Notes under the pieces: generated by a model
Databases searched by the model: none
The model's input: only the letters and a program-made list of their open reading frames with translations
What the model was told of the DNA's origin: nothing
Assembly: GCA_035041965.1 (NCBI GenBank)
Contig: JAPYMA010000287.1
Span: forward strand, 118,479-182,478
Origin: Anisakis pegreffii
Lineage: Eukaryota; Nematoda; Chromadorea; Rhabditida; Anisakidae
Length of the DNA stretch: 64,000 nt
Direction of reading: 5' to 3'
Program-made: the position numbers and the translations under genes
In this document: positions 23,767 through 35,493 of the stretch, in pieces
Layout: every line of letters begins with the position of its first letter
Numbering within the stretch: position 1 is the first letter of the stretch

Positions 23767-26700
23767 ATGGGAATGCGACAAAGTACTCCACAACTACCGC
23801 TTGCTGAAAGGCGATATCACGTTTCACCACCAGCTAAAAGTAGGTTATGCCTTCAACTTAATTGATTGAGCAATTAATTGTTCATCAATCAAATTCCCTA
23901 ACTCAACAGTATGAGCGCAATATGTTCATTCAAAATCATCGCGTTCTATTCTGTAGGTTGTGTTCATTCGATGTGATCGATTTGCTTGCTGGGCAACTGA
24001 AACCCACAATAACTCTGCACACTTTCAGGGCGGAAATCAAGGAGTGCTTCAAAATGCAGTAGTCCATCTGCTAATAAGTTAGTTCACATGTAAATCTTAT
24101 CATATAACGTCCACTCGATTAATCATGTATTTACCTGAATTATGGTATCTTAAGTGCAACTCACACGTAATGTCAACATGAAATAATGTTGCAATATTCG
24201 TCCATAAGTAAATGAATCCATATTTCATCATCAACCTCTTCGCTTAATGATGCACCAAATTTAGCAGGCTCTCTAAAGACTTGTGCATAAATATATTGAT
24301 GACTAATGTTTACCAAGGTAGAATCAAGTGTGTTCGAGCATGACTTTCCTCTCATTAGATCATTTTCGGAGAAAAAATTATTTCTATTACAAAACTTTGA
24401 TAATTCGTCACAATTCGTGACATTTACTATAATGATAGGGCCTAGTTTTCTCTATATTATGTGATGAATACCAATGCTGATGAACTGGTCAATCGCTCGT
24501 GTTAGTTTACAACAGCTCATAATTTGGGAAAAAATTTCATCAAAATCAGGGATATTTTGATCCGAAAAAGAACAGACATCTTTCTGATCATGAAATTAAA
24601 CTCAAGTCACATTTTGTCATAGTTCATCGGAAGAAAAATCTTTATTTGAAAAATCAGTTCGATTCTGTATCATAGACCAGAACCAAAGTCAATTGATAAC
24701 ACGTGAATTAGCTATTATTCACTAAACACATCTCCACTTCTGTGTCATCTGATAGTGAGTTAAGTCGTTGTTTCTATTATGAGACGATTGACACAAGTTT
24801 TAGACGAATTCGATCGATCCATCTTGGGTTCTGTTGAAGGTTCGCTAAATTTTAAGATCATCAACTGCACTAAGGAATAGTCTCGACAGTGGTATTGCAT
24901 CAGTATCGATGACAGTCGAGAACAGCCTTAGCTCAGAGCATTCCTCGTCAACGAGTGAGCCTTCAGTCACTGAATCAGATCAACAGCTATCAGTTGTATC
25001 GATCGTGAATTGCTCATCATCAGGCAGAGCAACATCCACAATGAGCCTCCCGCCCGAGGCGAAACGATCGAAAACATTGCTCACAAAACGGCAGAATATA
25101 CTCATCCAGAACAGTTGGAAAAGAGCACCGAAGGTATATTTTGTGGATTTTTATCACCACCTCAATTAATCCATTACTCATGAATCGTTAGAGGCTTGAA
25201 TCTATGATGATATTCCTTGCAAAGGATTCTGGCACATAAGGTTTCCTACTAACTGGATAAAAATAGGCAATTCTCAATCAAAATACTAGTAGAAATCAGA
25301 AGCCTTTGTGTATCTAATGTTACACATATCACGTTGATTGTCCTGGGATGTTGGGATTTTGTTTACAACACAATGAAAGTAAAGTTGAGCTTGAAAACCG
25401 CTCAAACAATAGGATGTACATGGATCATGCAGTAGAATTTGATTGCAGTCTGGTGAGCACGTTGGCATAAAAATGTTTTTTAATGTTCTGATGGCGAGGC
25501 CGGATGCGAAGAGTGTATTCGGCTTGCATAAAGTACCGAACAGTCGTCTCAAATACGATGTTCGATTCCGACAGCACGCCGTCGTCTATTTGAAAACTTT
25601 TGAATACATAATTCACAACTTGAACTACACGGAAAAACTGCGACAACATTTTCAGGTCTACAACTCTCTGATATTCACAACAATTTTTTCTCATCATTTA
25701 GCATAATTTATTTTAAAAAAACGTTTGAAATTGATCGTAATTGTTTTGGACTTCTTTTACATGAAGTCCAAAACATGAAGTCACTTCACATCATATGCCA
25801 GTCAGTTCATGTGACTTCTTTTACGGAAGTGACATGAACTAACTGGCATATGATGTGATAAGAGTGTAACTATATGACTGGGGTTGTGTCCGTCTATGAA
25901 TCTTCCCACCCGGAATCGTTCAAAAATATCACTTGAGGCGTTGGGACGGCGTCATGCGCTTTTGCAAGGTAGAGGATTCATACCGGAATATTGGGATACT
26001 TTTGAGGACGCAATGGTACGAACAGTAATCGACTGGGAAGGTGGTGTTAGATCATGTGAAACGTTATATTGCTGGAAATATTTGGTGAGAAATTTTATTT
26101 AGTTGATTCCGCTGAATGATACTCGAATAATGCTATCCGAATTGTGCATTCCCAAGAAAGTGTTGCCTAAAAAGTTTTCGAAATTAATCGGTTTCATCTT
26201 CACTGATAAGATAGATTGTGAGACCGTTTTTATATGAAATATAGTAAATGAAAGTGCATTGAGATGGAAATATAGGTTAAATTACGCCGCAATTCTACTT
26301 GCAACTATGAGCATTTTCTGCTGTCTTCCAAAAATTTCTCTGAAGAACACATTGGTATCCACCAACTCATTATAGCGAGTGAACTTATCGTATCAACATT
26401 CGTTAAACGTTAACGAGTTAAACGTTAATGTTAATATTAAACGTTAAGAATAATATTAGTAACGAGAATGGAAGCAAATAAAAATAAAAACAAGTAACAG
26501 TTCGCTTTCCTGATTACCAACAACTTCGAACAGTGAGATTACCGTTAGCTACCGCGCTGTTCAAAAGTAAATCTCTATCGAAATCACGCAAGTTAATTTG
26601 AAAGAGTGGAATTGAGTTATCTCAATCATCACTATAAAGCAAATCCCAGTGAAACGATTGACAGTGAACTAAAAACCAAAAAATTCCAGGCATCGTTTAT

Positions 26701-26944
26701 AATTCAAGAGATGAAAAACGGTTTCGTCTATCAGAAATCACTGAAATGTCAAGCTGCAATTGTCGATGCAGCAAAACTACGATACAGCACATCGAACAGT
26801 TCAGTGTATATAAGTGATCCCATGGAATTTTATCAATCTTACTATATTTCGTACCATAAGCAGAAGTATTCATCTGACGAGGATAACAAAAATATATGGA
26901 AAGTCATGATTGAACTGTGTTGTGTTCATCGAGACCATCGTTAA
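23767..26944 (+). CDS. globin with N-myristoylation signal, 5 exons
   Basis: Haem-binding globin of the nematode type. Exons: 23767-23839, 24904-25133, 25449-25655, 25938-26084, 26690-26944; all join in phase to 303 residues. The N-terminus MGMRQSTP fits the myristoylation rule (Gly2, Ser6), as in C. elegans globins reported to be membrane-bound, such as GLB-12 and GLB-26. A Ser/Thr-rich region precedes the globin fold, which starts near LTKRQNILIQNSWKR. Helix E/F landmarks are RFRQHAVVYLKTFEYI and ALGRRHALLQGRGF; the His of GRRH is the expected proximal haem ligand and the His of RQHA a likely distal residue. EYWDTFEDAMVRTVIDWEGG and SFIIQEMKNGF complete the G and H helices. A Tyr-rich C-terminal tail of about 70 residues is not part of the fold. 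Exon 1 is joined by phase and splice signals only, so it is less certain than the rest. Redox or oxygen signalling at the membrane is inference. Confidence 0.85.
25743..25857. repeat. two adjacent fold-back hairpins in a globin intron
   Basis: Hairpin one has perfect 12-nt arms (25743-25754, 25763-25774). Hairpin two has 32-nt arms (25787-25818, 25826-25857) with two mismatches. Both loops carry TTTTAC after an arm ending GACTTC, suggesting one derived from the other. They fill much of the 282-nt intron between exons 3 and 4. Confidence 0.8.
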
Positions 26945-27832
26945 CATTGCACAATATTAGTTGTTAACACTGGTTGATTAGGACATTTGGTCTATTTGTG
27001 AGTTCTGAAATGAAATTAGCATCACAAAAATTCGACCGAACTGGGAACACGAAAGCCTCTAATTGTGACGTTCAAACGCGATTAAATCGTCTTTCACAGT
27101 CATCAGACGAAGCATATGATGCTCATGCATATCTATTTGCTCTACCCGGATATACTGATCAGTTAGCTACGAGATGAAAACGCGACTTGATCAGTAAGTA
27201 CGAATACGCGACACCTGATCGAAGAAGCTGCTCGCTAGTCTTAAATAATAATCTCGTATTTCTGTATTTGCATGCTTCATGCTCGTTATCTGTACTAATC
27301 ATGATTATTGCGTTGCGTTCAATGATTTTTAAGCTGATGCGCTTAATTTCTAAAAATTAGGATATTTGTTTTTTTTCAAAATTAAAGTGTTCATATTGCC
27401 TGTGCGAATGAGTGAAAGATGTCTGAAAATAAATGTTTTTGTTTTTATGCGCATTACATTTCAATTCATACAGATGCATTGAAAATGAGTGCTTTCAGCT
27501 AATGAATTGACGAATGATGTTGAGTATTATTCATTCGTTTCAATCAATTGTCATGTTCGTTTATTCATTAGAATGTCAACTGCAACAGATAGTCTTGAGC
27601 AAATGCTCACAGCTGCTGCATATCAATGAGTCAATTAATTGCTGTGAAGCACTTAATGAATAGTTTGTTGTTGCATTGTTCTTTTGCAGTAACCAAAGAA
27701 TCATTCATTCAATTTACTCAGGGACAACATCTGCATCTTATAAATGCGATGAAACGATTTGCAATCAACAATGGAACATGAAACTTTCATAATTCAATTG
27801 CACTGTATCGCAATCACAAAATCGTAACTTAC
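26945..27832. other. region downstream of the globin gene
   Basis: An AATAAA at 27427-27432 is a candidate polyadenylation signal for the globin. The open frame at 26974-27177 follows an acceptor-like TTGATTAG but shows no similarity that I recognise and is not needed to complete the globin. Confidence 0.4.
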
Positions 27833-28059
27833 CATGGGGCTCAGAATGAGGTTCACCTCTGACTGAGGACTGCACAAGGCGAGGACTGAGGATCGCCGAG
27901 ATGCTTGAACTGTGGCTGCTCCTGAAGTGCCGGTTGAGGCTTATCTCCGGCTCAGATCGACACTTGCAAGGGGACATAGGGTGATGCTTGCTCTGAGACA
28001 TTGGTTGTGACTTGTCATGGGCGACAGGCTTTGACTTATCGCAGGACTGAGACTCATCC
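27833..28059 (-). CDS. orphan exon-like block built on degenerate 24-nt repeats
   Basis: I do not recognise this sequence. Read on the minus strand it is open for 75 codons between an acceptor-like AAACAG and a strong donor (CCCATG then GTAAGT). It is clearly richer in GC than its flanks. The first three complete units are related octapeptides, DKSKPVAH, DKSQPMSQ and SKHHPMSP; later units (CKCRSEPE, ISLNRHFR, SSHSSSIS) keep the 24-nt register but diverge. No partner exons are apparent on either side within a few kilobases. It could be an exon of a gene I cannot assemble, a pseudogene remnant, or a non-coding minisatellite that happens to be open. Confidence 0.35.
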
Positions 28060-29118
28060 CTGTTTATCGTGAAACATGGCTAGAAGTGCTCCGAATTCCA
28101 CTCGCACATTCTTCTTGTTCGCACTAAAAAATTGATGTTTGCAAACAATTCTGTGAATTTCTGGCTTTGAATTCGAAATTTCAAACTTTTCAAGCAGATT
28201 TCACAAAATTTCAAAAAGTGTGATTTTGATAATCGAAATTTACTTGGTGTGTTGTCTTCAATTTGTATGGTGTAATTTTAAAAAATTTGTCAACATCAAT
28301 ACACCAGTATTCTTGATGTCTCACCCAGACATTTTCAGATTTTCCCTTGTGGAAACATAAAGGATATTGATGAATTGACTCTGGCTGAGTTTTTTTTTTG
28401 TTCTCCTGTGATTGCCTATACTAACAAACTTGAGTCGCACAATGAAGAGTAGCATTTTACAGTTGGTGAATTTGAGATCGGTTTGTTTCGCGTATTTGGT
28501 TTAAACAGACAGGGGATAAGCACCGCAAAACTGCAAACCATTAATATAATAGTACTTGTCCAACTATAATGCTTCGATTTGCAGTCGACACAACGTTTTA
28601 GATGGAATCGTTGGAAGTGAACTTTGCGTGTTCAGCTCGTGTTCACTAGTTTTGCACACGGTGATTTGTCACCGCAAACCCGATTCATCATGAATTTTGG
28701 TCGTAAATTTCAGTGCGCGAATGACGTTATCGACAATCGATTACGCTAAATCTCAATAAAACATTACGGGGTGTCCGAATTCTTCGCTCATACATATTTA
28801 CTGATGTATCAATAATTTTTTACGACGAAGCAGAAATGTTCAGATTCATTTACTAATTTATAATCAAACTTTAATCTGGTGGATTGTAAATGCATTTGTT
28901 CTCAATTTTGAATTGTGCTCTGAATTCCGATGATATTCTGATGATTTTTGTTAGGTAGTCCGCAGCTTTCCTCGTGCTTCCAGCAGATTTGCTCACGAAA
29001 TCTTTAGGTTAATGAATATTTAATTGGTTTTATTTATTACAGTTGGTGAATTTGAGATCGGTTTGTTTCGCGCATTTGGTGTAAAGCGTTGGTTGTTGTT
29101 GGCTTGTTCATCAACAAA
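28060..29118. other. upstream region of hgrs-1 with a 42-bp duplication
   Basis: No gene is seen. A 42-nt segment at 28459-28500 recurs at 29039-29080 with one mismatch; the second copy forms the presumed 5' UTR, ending about 40 nt before the hgrs-1 ATG. Both copies begin with TTACAG or TTTACAG, which could serve as trans-splice acceptors. Confidence 0.6.
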
Positions 29119-32100
29119 ATGTCGAAACGTTTCGATAGGTTGCTCGGTTAGTTTATTAGATCACATTCTTGAATTACTTTTTACTATTTGAACGTCAGCG
29201 GAAGTCTTGTTCTTCCAGCATTTTAAATGTGCTCTGCACACATCACCTGTCGAACTTGCAGAGAAAGCAACTGATTCGACATTGATTGAGCCGAACTGGG
29301 ATGTGATAATCGAATGTGTTGATCTGATCCGAGCCGGCGAAGCACCCATAAAACCAGCGGTTGCATCGATTCGTAAACGCTACCATAACGAAAATCCTCA
29401 TGTTGCTCATCATGCATTACTTGTTCTGGAGGCATGCATGAAGAATTGTGGAAGTAAATTCCACGCAGAAGTGGCCACGAAAGATTTCATGGAGGATCTG
29501 AAAAATCTCTCATTGGACAGTACAACAGATAAGGTGAAAAATAAGATACTGGAACTGCTGCAGTGTTGGGCGATGGCGTTCAAAAATAAGCCGGAATATA
29601 AGATTGTTGTTGATACGCATAATTTGATGAAGTTCGCTGGTTTCGAATTTCCGGAAGTGGCGGAAGCCGAGGCAATGTTCGTTGCTGAGAGTGCACCCGA
29701 ATGGGCTGATGGCGACGAATGCTTCAGGTACTTACCAAAATAATTCATCTCTTCGTTATATGGATTGCTAGTGTCAGTTGAAAACTCATCTCTGTACGTG
29801 TAAATGGATGACGATCACAGCATTCCGTGTCCAGCCCCACAGCAGATACACCCATAGTTATCGTATGTTATCAATGATGATAGTGGTGATACAAACAATA
29901 AACAAATTTTTAGCTAACCAGGTGTCTTTTGGAGTACCTGAATAATCTGAATTAAGCTTGTCAACTGTTGATTGCTATGAACTGAAGCAGTCACCGATTG
30001 CGATAGTATTGATTCAATTTTCTGCATAATTTTGGTGATGCTACATGTAGCACCATCAAAATTATGCAGAAAATTTGAGTTGAACATTTCGGTCTGTTGC
30101 CGAATAAGCCGTATTCCGTTAAGGTGTCGTACGGCATTCGGCCTAATCACCCGCAAACACCATTGTCGAGCATGTGGACAAATCTTTTGCGATAAATGTA
30201 GCAGTAAACAGAGCTATTTACCGCAATATGGTATCGAAAAGCCGGTTTGTTAGTTACCATTCATTGCATTTGTAGGTTCCAAATCATCTGCACAATTTGA
30301 TTTTAATGTTCGAGGAACGAATGTTTTCATTTTCTTCAATAGACCTGATGCATCTGTGACGCCTGTATCTGGATGGATGCGTAGATTCACACTGAAACAA
30401 GTTTTAGGTGTTATATTTGTGAGGGCAGTGATTTATTGTTTGAATGAGTATATCTGAAAACATGATATGAGATGGAATTGTTAAGCCAGATTATTTTTGT
30501 GTTCGTCCAGGTTCGTGTATGTGACGGATGTTTCGACAAGACACCGTCAGCCAAGGTGAAACAATCATCCGATATGGATCCTTCAGCCATTATCACTTCA
30601 TCTAGCAATCAACCATCGGCAGCAACCCAATCAAAAAATGAAAAGCCTTTATCAGCAGATGCGATAAAAACGGCAGAAGAACGAGAACGAGAACTGAAAC
30701 AAGCAGAAGAGGACGAATTGAATCTTGCCCTAGCAATAAGTCAGTCAGAGGCGGAAGCGCAAGTTAGTTGACCGTCGTTAAGTTCCCCTGAGTTGTTTCA
30801 TAAACTGAAGGTATTGTTTAAGAAGATATTTCGGAAATGCTTCACATATTTGATGATAAGCAGCCTCTTGTTTAGCAGTTTCCTTAGTCTGAAGGATATT
30901 CGTTTAGGAAGAAGAAAGACAACGTAGAATCTATCAGATGTACAATGGTACGGATGCTTTTGGTGTACGCTCACAACCCTCTGCGAATCCTGCCACTGAA
31001 TCTTCAACTTCTGATCACGCAGAGAATTTCTCATACAAAGGAACGGCGGGCAATAAACGCTGTAAGCTATAATAACGGTGTTTCGAACTGTCTTTTTTAT
31101 TTTCACCATTCAGCATGGACAAAAGACAATTAAATGTTGTCACGTCGCAGGAATGATGTGTTTTGAGTGAAAGTTCACTGATATCTTATGTGACTTGTTT
31201 CGAGTTATTTCTCACACTCTTCATCAAATTATCCTTTTCGATCATCAATCAATCTTCCATGATGTTTCTGTGCTATGCATGAATTCATTTGATTACTTAA
31301 TGCGGTTCTTTTAGTATTTTATTGATTATTTCAGCCGGTAGCGAGTCGGCAGATGTCTCTGTAAGTCATGAACCGGACGTTGATCCGGAATTGGCGCGTT
31401 ATCTGAATCGTGATTATTGGCAGCGACGTAAAAATGAACAAAAAAATGCGGTTAGTTGTCGCTTTTCCCAGCGAAATTGTAGATTTCTCATAGTTCGTTG
31501 ACAGATTCATCGTATTTGATAATTTCTTTCAGTGCGGTCGATTCAAGTCGTTTGTTTTCATTCACTCTGATTTTTTTAAAAATTTGCTGCATGGCTATCG
31601 AGTCTTAGTTAGCTATAATGTGTGCGTTTCAACTCGTAGGGGTTTGAAGAGCGTGCAATCAATATGCAGATTCAGCTATCATTTGAGAAGAGTTTTCAGA
31701 ATAGTGTCACCACTCCTGCGTCGCACTTGCAAGCAGAACGCCGTAAAACGCCCACACCCACAGCGCCACCACCAAGCGAATCGTCACTGTCACGTTCCGA
31801 TAACGACAACAACAACCTGAAACGGAATCTATCTGGAGAAGCGCTATCGATCACGTCAACTGTTCAACAACTCGATGGTAATATCACACCAACACAACAT
31901 TTCGGTGGTGCCGACGAAGAGGAGACCATCGAAACGATGGAATTTTGTAAGCAACTCAATGAACAGGTTTGCATTTTATGTGGTTTTTATTAGCACTGTT
32001 GATACTTTCGTTCTGTTATGGTGATTGCTGTAACTATCAGTCTTATTATTGTCATGAACAAATATGTTGTTGTTACCTTTCTTTGCGTTCATATTTCTAT

Positions 32101-35100
32101 CAATGACTGCTGTTGATTTTGGTAACTTCAACGTTCTCGTTAGATGAATGTGTGGTTTCGAGCGTTGTTGGTATTCTTAACTGAAAATGAATGATTTGAA
32201 GAGATTTTGTCATATTTTTGAAACATGACCGCAAATTTCGGTGTTCCTTATTTCAGGTGACAGTAATGGATAACAGAATTCGCTCGAATATTGCACGTAA
32301 TCGATCGATTGTGAATGACACTGCGATTCAGTCGTTATTCATTCGTCTAACTGAAATGCACGCACAAGTTATGGCTAGAATGACTAAACTTGAGGACCAA
32401 CGAAGTGAGTACATGCACTCATAAAGTCGCTTAGTTTGTTCACTCACTGAATGGTTAATAAAGAGAGATGAATCGTATAGTTGTAAGAAAGTATTTTGTT
32501 GATAGTGTCATTCAACACATGATGCTGTATTACTGTGTAACTTATAACGCCTTTCCATCAGATTATTTCGAATCACTGCAAGATCATTTGGCGCACATAC
32601 AAGAGGCACGTCAGGCTGTGAACGCACTGCGTGAAGACTACGAAAGACGGAAGCAAGAGCGTGCGTTAGAGGAGCAACGCTTAAGGCAGCAGCAAATGCA
32701 GCAGAAAGTGGATCTGATGCGTCAAAAGAAGCATGTTCGTTGTTGTTTTATGACGAAACGATTCAGTTTTGTGTTCCGCCTCATCGTTGCTGAAGCACGA
32801 AACACTCATGATGATATCCTAATGGAAGAGTTTTTGAAGAATGTGTTAAGCGTGAATACTTGGTACTTGGCTCGGAATTGGGGTTGAATCAGCTGGAATC
32901 GAACGAAATTCAGATAGCTGAGAACGAGAATTTATGAATGAGAATGGTAGACTATTAGAACTAGTGATTCTAAGTGGTTCCAGATATACTGCTGGGGAAT
33001 TTCAATGCATTTAGCTTCACTAGATTTACTACGCTTTCAACGGATTTGTGTGTTCAATTTTGAATTTCGTTTTTGTTTTGAGGAACTGTTATTGCATCAG
33101 CGACATATGGCTTTATTGCGATTTCAACAACAAGAACAAGAGATGCAAATGCGACGCATGCACCAACAGCAGCAGCCGGCAAGCTACTATCCAGGCCAGC
33201 CTGTTGCAGTACCACAACCTCCGCCACAGATCCCCTATGCATCACCTCAACAGATGAATGTCTCAAACCAGCCCCCAGCTATGTTGCAACAAGCCTACTA
33301 TGCAGATGGCACTCAGCAATATCCTACTCAACAATATGGTAAATTAGAGCTCATAATTTAATTCACATTCAGTATTTATTCACTTATTTATTTATCGCAT
33401 AAAAATATGTGTAGCAAGTTTTACACTATGATAACAGTGTGGCGAACATAATGCAGATTAGATCGTGACTGATATTCCGGAACGAAATATTGCTTTAGTA
33501 TTTAGAACATATCTTACAGTTATTTTTTCTGAGTGAGACACTCTTCAGGTACTTGCGTTGCATATGATCCTTTTCATCATCTCTCTCTTGTTTTTAGGTT
33601 ATCCACCTGGTACCACCGTCGCATATGCTGCTGCCGATCCTAACCAGTCTCTACCACCGCCTGTACCACAGCAGATTTCGAGTGCAAACCAGATTCAGTC
33701 TCAAACTCAGGTTGTTGCCTCACTGGGACCTCAGGTTACATCGTCGTCGCAACAACAGATCAATCAGCAAAACATGGTGAATGGTCAGGCTAATGTGGCC
33801 CAACTGCAACAAGCGCAATACCCGATGCAACAGCAATCTATGGCACAACCAGTAATGAACGGAACTGATCACTCGCAACAACAGCAAAAACCAATCATGC
33901 AATCTGATTCCCAAACACCAATGCAGTCTCTTTCGAATCCAGCGGTGCGATTTTCTTTTTTGGAAATCCATTTCGAAATACGAATCCAGCGATGCGACTT
34001 TTCGGATAATTTTTTCTCAGAATTCTGAGAAACACTTTCATGCTCAAGCCGATTTTTTGAAGTATTATTTTTGATCGTGCTCCGTTTTCACAAAGTTTGT
34101 TTCTTTTTGAATTTCAACTGTTATCTTTGACTGATATAATTTAAGGTAACATCAAATGGTAAAATGCAAGTACCCATATCTTCTGCATCTAACCCTATAA
34201 TAAGTGCTGCTTATAATGGTAAAGTTATTCCACAACAGCAGCAACAATCATTTATGTACCCACAACAACAAGGAATGATATCGCAAGCACAACCTCAAAC
34301 GATGCTCGTCGGCTCGGACTACAGTGTATATCAACAGCAACCTGCCGCAGGAGTAATACCAAGTTCTTTACCACAACAATTAAACTCGTCTTATACGATG
34401 CCATCAGTTGATAATGCCAATAGTATTACTGCCCAACAGTATGCAAATCAGCAGCAGTACGCAAACACGTACCAGGTTATTGGTAGGAGTATATTGTAGC
34501 TGAGAAAAAGAACGTTTCATTTTCAGAGTTTGGTTAATAATCTCTTATTTCCATAAAAGAGAGTACTTGTGAGACGAATTGAAATTTACTGTAGAGAATG
34601 CTTTTCGCGCACAAATTTATTGATAATCAGTGTAGTATTAGTGGAATGCAATATGTGCAGTGGAGAAGTTTTTCTGGTTGCGGTAATTCAAGTTTTGATC
34701 GAAATATTCCGGTATTGTTTATGATGTTGGTTATGAAAGAGTGAACGGTGCAGATCTGTTCATGCTGAGTTGTTATTTGTCGTGAGTGAGTATGTTCATC
34801 TCGATATTTGAAGGTAGCAAACGCAGGATATGTTCAATCGACTATGCCACCAGCAGTACCGAATTCCACTGTTCAAAGTATCTATGTGCCACCTCATCCT
34901 CAGTACGCGAATGCTGGCGGTCAGTACTACCAAAGTAAGTTTTCGAACAGTTTGTTCTGTTTCTTGGGAACACGACAATTGACCAAGCGACATCTGCCAA
35001 CACGATGTTTCGCCAAAAAAAGTCGGTCACACAAACTTCGTTCGCGAACGCTTAGGCTTACGCTGAGGCTACGCTTACGTTGAACCTAGACGAAGTTTGT

Positions 35101-35493
35101 GTGACCGACTTTTTTTGGCGAAACATCGTGTTGGCAGATGTCGCTTGGTCAATTGTCGTAGACCCCTGTTTCTTGCATACGTGCACTGAACATCAAGCAG
35201 CCAGTCCGTGTTAACATTTATGATAATTTCTTCAGATGAATTGTGCTAATAAACTCATCAGTGAAACTCTGACTCATTAACGGAAATCGCATATGGTATA
35301 ATGTGGAAATCCAGATGTATTTTGACATCATTTGATGCTTTTAATCATCAGGTAATCCTTTCCAGATCAAGTTATAAGCCAGACGCCATCATCTGCTCCC
35401 ATTGTTAATACACAAACAGCAGGAGCAGCAATTGAACAAGCTCAGCCAGAAGTGCAACAGCCTAGCGAAGGTCTTCTTATATCGTTCGATTAA
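29119..35493 (+). CDS. hgrs-1: Hrs/HGRS-1, ESCRT-0 ubiquitin-sorting subunit, 14 exons
   Basis: Hrs binds endosomal PI3P and ubiquitinated cargo and, with STAM, starts ESCRT sorting into multivesicular bodies. Exons: 29119-29146, 29262-29727, 30124-30244, 30511-30762, 30908-31061, 31335-31450, 31700-31966, 32257-32404, 32562-32734, 33083-33338, 33598-33944, 34146-34475, 34814-34934, 35366-35493; 968 residues, all in phase. The VHS domain spans about 8-150, with NPHVAHHALLVLEACMKNCG. The FYVE zinc finger (about 155-220) has the PI3P motif RKHHCRACG at 175-183 and four CxxC pairs. A ubiquitin-interacting motif (EEDELNLALAISQSEAEA) is near 272-288. DPELARYLNRDYW is an Hrs signature. A coiled-coil STAM-binding region covers about 470-600, then a long Gln/Pro-rich tail. 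The protein ends LLISFD, the clathrin-box ending shared with human HGS. Exon 6/7 and exon 10 acceptors were chosen by phase. Confidence 0.97.
30018..30073. repeat. near-perfect palindrome in an hgrs-1 intron
   Basis: Arms 30018-30045 and 30046-30073 are complementary at 26 of 28 positions with no loop. The right arm ends 50 nt before the exon 3 acceptor. Such a structure could influence splicing, but it may simply be a fold-back insertion. Confidence 0.8.
34972..35159. mobile_element. fold-back element with perfect 70-bp inverted arms
   Basis: Arms 34972-35041 and 35090-35159 are exact reverse complements over all 70 bases. The 48-nt centre is itself repetitive (variants of ACGCTTAGGCTT). 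It lies in the intron between hgrs-1 exons 13 and 14, starting 37 nt after the donor. No open frame for a transposase and no obvious target-site duplication are present, so it would be a non-autonomous fold-back or MITE. Perfect arms imply a recent origin; an assembly artefact cannot be excluded. Confidence 0.7.

Noticed and set aside
26974..27177. Further globin exon
   Set aside because: The globin already ends with a complete H helix and a stop at 26944; this frame shows no similarity and has only a weak acceptor.
33054..33266. Minus-strand hydrophobic frame over hgrs-1 exon 10
   Set aside because: It is the antisense of the Gln-rich coding exon, whose CAA/CAG codons read as Leu/Val on the other strand.
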